Shown: piece by piece, positions 6,888 through 11,280 of the stretch
How the letters are laid out: each line of letters starts with the position of its first letter
Numbering within the stretch: the stretch's first letter is position 1
Assembly (NCBI GenBank): GCA_020050175.1
Contig: JAGVKY010000080.1
Span: 1-11,280, forward strand
Source of the DNA: Parachlamydiales bacterium
GTDB lineage: Bacteria > Chlamydiota > Chlamydiia > Chlamydiales > JAJFMK01
Direction: 5' to 3'
Length of the DNA: 11,280 bases
Translations under genes and position numbers: made by a program
Notes under the pieces: model-generated
Database searches by the model: none
What the model was told of the DNA's origin: nothing
The model's input: only the letters and a program-made list of their open reading frames with translations

Positions 6888-8446
6888 CGAGTTAGGCCTT
6901 TTATCCATAGTGGGCGTCCCGAAACAACCGGCACCCCGAGCACAAGGTTCTCCAAAATAACTGCAATGTCTGGACTATGCAAGAGAGGCTTTGGCGGGAC
7001 TTTTTTTCTTCGGGGGGAGTTCTCAAATAGTTCTTTTACCCGATCGCTCGAAGGTCCGATATCCCACCCATGCCATTCGTCGATGACTATCTGAGACGAG
7101 TAGATATGCCCCTCCTCCTCTTTAGCTTTTTCTTGGTCGAGGAAAAGAGGCTCTTTGCCTGCTAAAGAAACCGATAGCGCAGCAAGAGCCTTATCAAGAC
7201 ATGTGGGGAAAAAGAGAGGGATTATTTGCCGTTCGTCTGCTGATAGATTTTTCCTCCCACATTCTACCCGTTGCCAAAGAGCTTTGGGTTCCACGAGTCC
7301 AAGAAACTCATCAAAAGCCGCAAATTTAAGCGAGCTCTTTAGAAGAGATTCAGAGATGTTATCAATTGTTACCGGCTTTTGGCTTCTGGGGGAAATTTTT
7401 TGATCCAGAAGAAGAGAATGCTTTCTTCTCTCTTTCTCCTTTAAAAACCGAACTCTTTCAGAGGTCCACTTTTTTTCAATCTGAAGAGCAATGTGAGCGG
7501 GAGTGATCAATTCGGGCGTATACAGATGCGTGAGATGATATTTCTCTTCCAGAACATGAAAAAGCTCACTTGCTTCGAGCGAATCTAATCCGATTTCGTA
7601 AAAAAGATGGGTTTCACGACCGACTTCCTTTCCTGTCAGTTGACAAATTTCGGAAGCAATTTCTTTTTCGAGAGGTGTCGGCTCCCTTTTTTCTAGAGTT
7701 GGAAAAAAAGGAGTTGGCTTAAAGGGAGGGAAAACTGGCTCACCCTCTTTTCCAAAGGGGGCATTATACCAAGTTTCGAGGAGACGGTTAAGCTCCATCC
7801 GAGAAGGAAGGGGCTTAGGAAGGGTGAATGTCTCAAATTCAAAAAGGACTTTTCTTTTTGGAATCCAAAAAAAATGGCGGAATCCAATTTTAAGCCCTGT
7901 CAGTAATTCTTTGATGAGGTCCGGGGTCCTTTGATGGGGGGCGGGGGAGAATCGACTCCCCCACAATCCTGTTGACCGAACAAGGACCAAAGAGAGGTTG
8001 GGCTCTCGCTGTAAAAGCTGATGGAGACCTGAAGCTCCACCTAGTTTTTCAATACCAGAAATTTTAAGATGACCCGCCGGGAAAAAAAGAACGTTATCGC
8101 CTTGTTTAAGGGCTTCTAAAAGGGATTTAAAAGACCTTTCACCTTCAGCAATCTTTACACTATTTTTCCCCACCGTGAAATCAGGGACTGGAATGGTTCT
8201 TAAAAGAGAAAAAAGAGGTTTGAGAAACCCGAGTTTTGTAAACCGGGTTGTTGCAAAAGGGCGTGCTTTTAATCTTTTCCAAGTAAACACTTGAAAGATA
8301 GTGGCGTCTAAAATGGAGACATGGTTCGGTAAAAAAAGATGTCCATTCCCTTCGATTTTTTCTAAACCTCTTATTTCTACTTGATATCGAAAGGAAATAA
8401 GAAAAGTAAAAAGTTTACGAATAAAGAATTTAAAAAACCGTTCCAT
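6884..8446 (-). CDS. PlsC-type acyltransferase fused to acyl-carrier-protein domain, with shortened AMP-binding remnant
   Basis: Probable membrane-associated phospholipid acyltransferase, 520 residues. The PlsC domain covers about 20-210: NHVSILD (His42 and Asp47 of the HX4D catalytic motif), FFPAGH (121-126, the substrate motif, as FPxG in this subgroup), VLVRSTGLWGSRFS and PKRKVLFEFE. A carrier domain follows at about 257-326 with IGLDSLE, where Ser289 is the phosphopantetheine site. Residues 330-498 look like the weakly conserved N-terminal part of an acyl-CoA/acyl-ACP synthetase (LFFPTCLDKALAALSVSLAGKEPLFLD, then PDIAVIL). In that family PDIAVIL is followed by the Thr/Ser/Gly-rich ATP loop and the rest of the enzyme. 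Here about 22 unrelated residues and a stop follow, so the ligase core is missing. It may be a transferase that takes acyl groups loaded on its own carrier domain by another ligase, or a decaying Aas-type fusion. The N-terminus has hydrophobic, basic segments that could bind membrane but no clear signal peptide. Confidence 0.85.
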   Translation of the reverse strand: MERFFKFFIRKLFTFLISFRYQVEIRGLEKIEGNGHLFLPNHVSILDATIFQVFTWKRLKARPFATTRFTKLGFLKPLFSLLRTIPVPDFTVGKNSVKIAEGERSFKSLLEALKQGDNVLFFPAGHLKISGIEKLGGASGLHQLLQREPNLSLVLVRSTGLWGSRFSPAPHQRTPDLIKELLTGLKIGFRHFFWIPKRKVLFEFETFTLPKPLPSRMELNRLLETWYNAPFGKEGEPVFPPFKPTPFFPTLEKREPTPLEKEIASEICQLTGKEVGRETHLFYEIGLDSLEASELFHVLEEKYHLTHLYTPELITPAHIALQIEKKWTSERVRFLKEKERRKHSLLLDQKISPRSQKPVTIDNISESLLKSSLKFAAFDEFLGLVEPKALWQRVECGRKNLSADERQIIPLFFPTCLDKALAALSVSLAGKEPLFLDQEKAKEEEGHIYSSQIVIDEWHGWDIGPSSDRVKELFENSPRRKKVPPKPLLHSPDIAVILENLVLGVPVVSGRPLWIKGLTR

Positions 8447-8493
8447 AGAGCCAAAATCATACCCATTTTCAAGGTTTTATATCAGAGCATTAA

Positions 8494-8507
8494 CCGATAA
8501 CTATCGG
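8494..8507. promoter_or_regulatory. Palindrome in the divergent intergenic region
   Basis: CCGATA-AC-TATCGG is a perfect 6-base inverted repeat in the 78-base gap between the two divergent operons (acyltransferase/holA to the left, ABC exporter to the right). It ends 17 bases before the permease GTG. It could be an operator or a small leader hairpin. The promoters themselves must lie in this gap, or within the genes, but I cannot assign -10/-35 boxes with confidence. Confidence 0.3.
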
Positions 8508-8524
8508 GAAATTGCTGCTCAAAA

Positions 8525-9754
8525 GTGAATGAGATTGCGAAGCCGTGGTCTTTGGAAAAATTTTTAACTGTCGGATGGACTTTTGATTTCTTCTTAGTTA
8601 TCCTATTTGGTTCCATGTATGTCATTGCTTTAAAAATGTTATTGGGGGATCGGGGGAAGTACCTGATTCTGATTTGCGCCCTCACTTTTTCTGCTTTATT
8701 GATTACACAGCAAGGCTCTGTCTTTTTAGGGTTGCTAAAATGGTCCACTGCCACCATTCGTAATACGCGTGTCCCTATCTGGGTTGTTGATCCTCGAGTT
8801 GAACAGGTCAATGAAGTTCAGCCTCTACGAGACATCGATCTCGGGCGTGTGCGCTCGGTTGAGGGGGTGAAGTGGGCGCTTCCTCTCTATTTTACTTTAT
8901 TACAGGCCCACCTTGAAACCGGTGATTTCAAACCCATTCAATTGATGGGAGTAGACACTGCAACATTGACCGGACTCCCTAGTCGTCTTTTGGAAGGAAA
9001 TGCCGAAAGCCTTTGGCAAGCGAATGCTGTTATAATTGATGAAGTGGGTGTGGAAAGATTCAGTCAGACCAGATCCAAGCCAATTGGCGTTGGGGACTCT
9101 TTTGAGATCAATGACCATGAGGCCAAAATTGTGGGTATCTGCAAGGCAGAGCGTTCCTTCTTTGGTTACCCCTACGTTTATACCACCTATGATCGAGCCA
9201 TTGAATTTGCCCCAAAAAGAAGAAAAAACGTCGCCTATATTCTTGTTCAGCCGCAAGAGGGTGTTGAAATATCCACTCTCGTGACGAGGATTGAAAAAGA
9301 GACTGGACTTAAGGCTTATACGGAAGATGAGTTCTCCTCTAACACAATTTCCTGGTTTTTCAAAAACACGGGGATCCCAGTCTCTTTTGGAACGCTGATT
9401 ATCATGGGTTTCTTTGTAGGAATTGCTGTTTCCGGTCAAACATTTTACGCCTTTATCTTAGAGAATCTTTCTCATTTGGGAGCTTTAAAAGCGATGGGGG
9501 CTTCCAATCGTCTCCTGTTCCGCATGTTGATTTTGCAGGCTCTCCTTGTTGGAACGATTGGCTATGGAATAGGAGTTGGAGTAACCTCGATGTTTGGAAG
9601 GATGGCGCTCTCACTCGGTAAAATCCCTTTTTACATGCCTTACCATATTTTGCTCGCCACACTCGCAGCCATTCTTCTTATCTGCTGTTTTTCAGCCTTT
9701 TTGGGGATTCGGAAGATTAGAAGATTGGAAGCTGCGGAGGTTTTCCGTGGCTAA
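8525..9754 (+). CDS. ABC exporter permease, DevC/MacB-like
   Basis: Inner-membrane permease of a type VII-like (MacB/FtsX fold) ABC exporter, 409 residues from GTG 8525. Pattern: a transmembrane helix at about 46-61 (YLILICALTFSALLIT) just after GDRGK; a large periplasmic domain (about 75-285, with VPIWVVDPRVEQ, VKWALPLYF, IQLMGVD); three C-terminal helices (about 287-312, 333-356 and 372-394); and a basic tail with LEAAEVFRG, typical of the family. The conserved segment before the first core helix, ALKMLLGDRGKY, normally sits near the N-terminus. Starting at Met31 (base 8615) would give a family-sized protein, while GTG 8525 adds 30 residues including another hydrophobic stretch (FDFFLVILFGS). 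Neither start has a Shine-Dalgarno, so the start is uncertain. The following ATPase gene overlaps it by 8 bases. The substrate is unknown; DevBCA relatives export glycolipids in cyanobacterial heterocysts. Confidence 0.9.
   Translation: MNEIAKPWSLEKFLTVGWTFDFFLVILFGSMYVIALKMLLGDRGKYLILICALTFSALLITQQGSVFLGLLKWSTATIRNTRVPIWVVDPRVEQVNEVQPLRDIDLGRVRSVEGVKWALPLYFTLLQAHLETGDFKPIQLMGVDTATLTGLPSRLLEGNAESLWQANAVIIDEVGVERFSQTRSKPIGVGDSFEINDHEAKIVGICKAERSFFGYPYVYTTYDRAIEFAPKRRKNVAYILVQPQEGVEISTLVTRIEKETGLKAYTEDEFSSNTISWFFKNTGIPVSFGTLIIMGFFVGIAVSGQTFYAFILENLSHLGALKAMGASNRLLFRMLILQALLVGTIGYGIGVGVTSMFGRMALSLGKIPFYMPYHILLATLAAILLICCFSAFLGIRKIRRLEAAEVFRG
9736..9740 (+). promoter_or_regulatory. Ribosome binding site GGAGG that fixes the ATPase start
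   Basis: GGAGG lies 6 bases before the GTG at 9747, inside the end of the permease gene. It decides the GTG start over the far-upstream in-frame ATG at 9594, which would place 51 extra residues on top of the permease coding sequence. Confidence 0.75.
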
Positions 9755-10436
9755 AACCGTTATTGTCAGCAAAGCTAAAAAGACTTTTTTTCAAGGGGGA
9801 GAAGAGACCTACGTCTTAAGAGGGGTTGATTTCTCTGCTGATTCTGGCGAGCTTGTGATGATTGTCGGCCCTTCTGGGAGCGGCAAAACAACTCTTTTAA
9901 GCGTCATTGCAGGAACGCTCCGTTGTGACTCGGGCTCGATCAATATTTTCGGAGAGACATTAAGCAATCTACCCGAAGATAAGGTCACTGCTTTCAGGTG
10001 TTCTTCTGTGGGTTTTATTTTTCAGCAATTTCATCTGATTCCGACACTGACTTGTGCTGAAAATGTTTCTATTCCTCTTCTTTTGAACGGATGGAAAAGG
10101 AAGCCAGCCCTTGAACAGGCAAAAGCGATGCTTGCAGAAGTTGGCCTCGCTGAAAAAATTAATTTTCCTCCTAAGAAACTTTCAGGCGGTCAACAGCAAC
10201 GGGTCGCCATTGCAAGGGCCTTGGTCCATAATCCTAAGCTTATTATTTGTGACGAACCTACCTCTGCTCTCGATGCCGATACAGGATCAAAAATCATGGA
10301 AATGATCCGAGCGCATGCTAAGGCGTCTGACAGGACAGTCATCGTTGTCACTCATGATAGTCGTATTTTTCGCTTTGCCGACCGCATGGTTGAGATGAGC
10401 GATGGTCAAATTTCTCAAATGGTTTCTCATGTTTAA
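9747..10436 (+). CDS. ABC exporter ATP-binding protein, DevA/MacB/LolD type
   Basis: Cytosolic ATPase that powers the permease encoded just upstream. The 229-residue chain from GTG 9747 carries all motifs: Walker A GPSGSGKTT (41-49), Q-loop FIFQQFHLIPTLT (90-102), signature LSGGQQQRVAIARAL (145-159), Walker B LIICDEPTSALD (165-176) and switch His203 in VVTHD. Length and the FHLIPTLT Q-loop fit the DevA/LolD/MacB ATPase branch, which works with FtsX-fold permeases rather than with classical uptake or lipid-flippase types. No residue needed for catalysis is missing. The start has a strong GGAGG. The 3' end overlaps the next gene by 8 bases, the same overlap as at its own start, so all three exporter parts are made from one message in coupled fashion. 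Confidence 0.95.
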   Translation: MAKTVIVSKAKKTFFQGGEETYVLRGVDFSADSGELVMIVGPSGSGKTTLLSVIAGTLRCDSGSINIFGETLSNLPEDKVTAFRCSSVGFIFQQFHLIPTLTCAENVSIPLLLNGWKRKPALEQAKAMLAEVGLAEKINFPPKKLSGGQQQRVAIARALVHNPKLIICDEPTSALDADTGSKIMEMIRAHAKASDRTVIVVTHDSRIFRFADRMVEMSDGQISQMVSHV

Positions 10437-11280
10437 ACGCCTAATTCCTCTTTATATTGCGATCTTCGGCATTATTTCCGCCCTCCTCGTGGTTCAAAAG
10501 ATGATGGCTACCCTTCCGGAGGCAAAGCCGATTGTCCCTCCATCTGCCAATCCCTACTGCAAAGCTATTGCAGCTTCGGGAATCGTCGAGGCTTGCCATG
10601 AAAACGTCCCTGTTGGAACTCATGTCCCGGGCATTGTGAAAAAAGTTTACGTCTCTGTTTGGCAAGAGGTCGAAGAGAATGAACCCCTATTTCAGATAGA
10701 TACTCAAGAAATCGTTTCACAAATTGAAATTGATCGCGCTCGCTTAAAAGTGGCAGAAGCTAAACTTGCTCGTCTCCAGGACCAATTTGATCGGATTAAT
10801 TCGATTAAAGATCCAAGAGCTGTCAGTGGGGAGACAATTAAAACAAAAGAATTTGACGTTCTTGTAGCAACTGAAGAGGTGGCACTTGCGGCCAATGAGC
10901 TCAAGCATAAAGAGATCCAGTTACAAAGAATGACGGTGCTTGCTCCTCGCAAAGGGGTCGTCATCCAAAAAAATATCAAAGAGGGAGAATATCTCTCCTT
11001 CACTCCAAGAGAACCTGCGATTCTATTGGGGCAGCTTCACGAGCTCCAGGTCCGTGCAGATGTGGACGAACAGAATGCTTGCCGCGTCATTGCCAATACC
11101 GCTGCTGTCGCCTATCCAAAAAATCGTCCAGATCTCAAAATTCCTCTCGAATTTGTTCGTATTGAACCTTACGTCCTCCCTAAAAAGTCGTTGACGGGTT
11201 TGAGTGATGAAAGAGTTGATACAAGGGTCTTACAAGTCATTTATCGACTGAAACCGCCAGAAGATTTCCCCCTCTATGTA
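10429..11280 (+). CDS. Membrane fusion protein (HlyD/DevB-like) of the ABC exporter, 3' end outside window
   Basis: Periplasmic adaptor that would connect the permease to an outer-membrane channel. The frame starts at ATG 10429 inside the last codons of the ATPase gene and stays open to the right edge (284 residues so far). Order: basic MFKR, one membrane anchor at about 5-23 (LIPLYIAIFGIISALLVV), a first lipoyl half (ASGIVEA to HVPGIVKKVYVSVWQEVEENEPLFQID, 49-91), a short coiled-coil hairpin rich in Arg, Lys, Ala and Leu (about 92-165), a second lipoyl half (VLAPRKGVVIQKNIKEGEYLS, 170-190) and the start of the beta-barrel domain (LLGQLHELQVRADVDEQ, 199-215). The hairpin is short compared with HlyD, as usual for DevB/MacA-type adaptors. 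No outer-membrane partner is in view; one could follow to the right. Confidence 0.92.
   Translation, partial: MFKRLIPLYIAIFGIISALLVVQKMMATLPEAKPIVPPSANPYCKAIAASGIVEACHENVPVGTHVPGIVKKVYVSVWQEVEENEPLFQIDTQEIVSQIEIDRARLKVAEAKLARLQDQFDRINSIKDPRAVSGETIKTKEFDVLVATEEVALAANELKHKEIQLQRMTVLAPRKGVVIQKNIKEGEYLSFTPREPAILLGQLHELQVRADVDEQNACRVIANTAAVAYPKNRPDLKIPLEFVRIEPYVLPKKSLTGLSDERVDTRVLQVIYRLKPPEDFPLYV

Noticed and set aside
6884..6990. Recent frameshift hiding the rest of the acyl-ACP synthetase domain
   Set aside because: I read the other two frames after PDIAVIL and neither continues with the expected ATP-binding loop; the downstream DNA is holA, so the missing part is deleted rather than shifted.
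8900..9439. Long open frame of 179 codons on the minus strand
   Set aside because: It lies wholly antisense to the clearly coding permease gene, has no ribosome site and no recognisable domain; it is a shadow frame.
9594..9746. Upstream ATG start giving the ABC ATPase 51 more residues
   Set aside because: The extension overlaps the permease coding sequence and does not look like an ABC protein N-terminus; the GGAGG plus GTG at 9747 gives the normal length.

Overview
The window looks like a piece of a chromosome from the Chlamydiota, probably an environmental (amoeba- or arthropod-associated) member rather than a pathogenic Chlamydia species. I infer this from protein resemblance recalled from memory, not from a search. 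The methionine aminopeptidase and the small tetrapyrrole-methylase-fold protein resemble chlamydial versions, the latter sits next to a DNA polymerase III delta gene as I recall for chlamydiae, and the base composition is moderately AT-rich. There is no rRNA, tRNA, CRISPR array, insertion sequence or phage gene. Coding density is high, and no gap between genes exceeds about 190 bases.

Region 1 (1-527): the 3' part of map, methionine aminopeptidase, cut by the left edge. Region 2 (718-5000): a compact co-directional operon of four genes whose ends overlap. It holds an unrecognised 83-residue protein, a CheW-like scaffold, a hybrid CheA-type histidine kinase closest in style to WspE (two tandem HPt domains, P3 dimerisation, ATPase, CheW-like and receiver domains), and a receiver-PP2C (SpoIIE/RsbU-type) phosphatase. 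The predicted logic is a chemosensory-style phosphorelay that ends in a serine/threonine phosphatase instead of a flagellar motor or a diguanylate cyclase. No receptor, CheR or CheB lies in the window. This is the most interesting part.

Region 3 (5186-8446): a SAM-dependent methyltransferase of the RsmI/YabC fold on the plus strand converges on a minus-strand pair. The pair is holA (DNA polymerase III delta) and, upstream of it with a 4-base ATGA overlap, a PlsC-type acyltransferase fused to an acyl-carrier-protein domain. The acyltransferase protein ends just where the catalytic core of an acyl-ACP synthetase (AMP-binding) domain would be expected.

Region 4 (8525-11280): diverging from the acyltransferase gene is an ABC exporter operon of the DevBCA/MacB general type, in the order permease, ATPase, membrane fusion protein. 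Both junctions overlap by 8 bases, and the last gene runs off the right edge.
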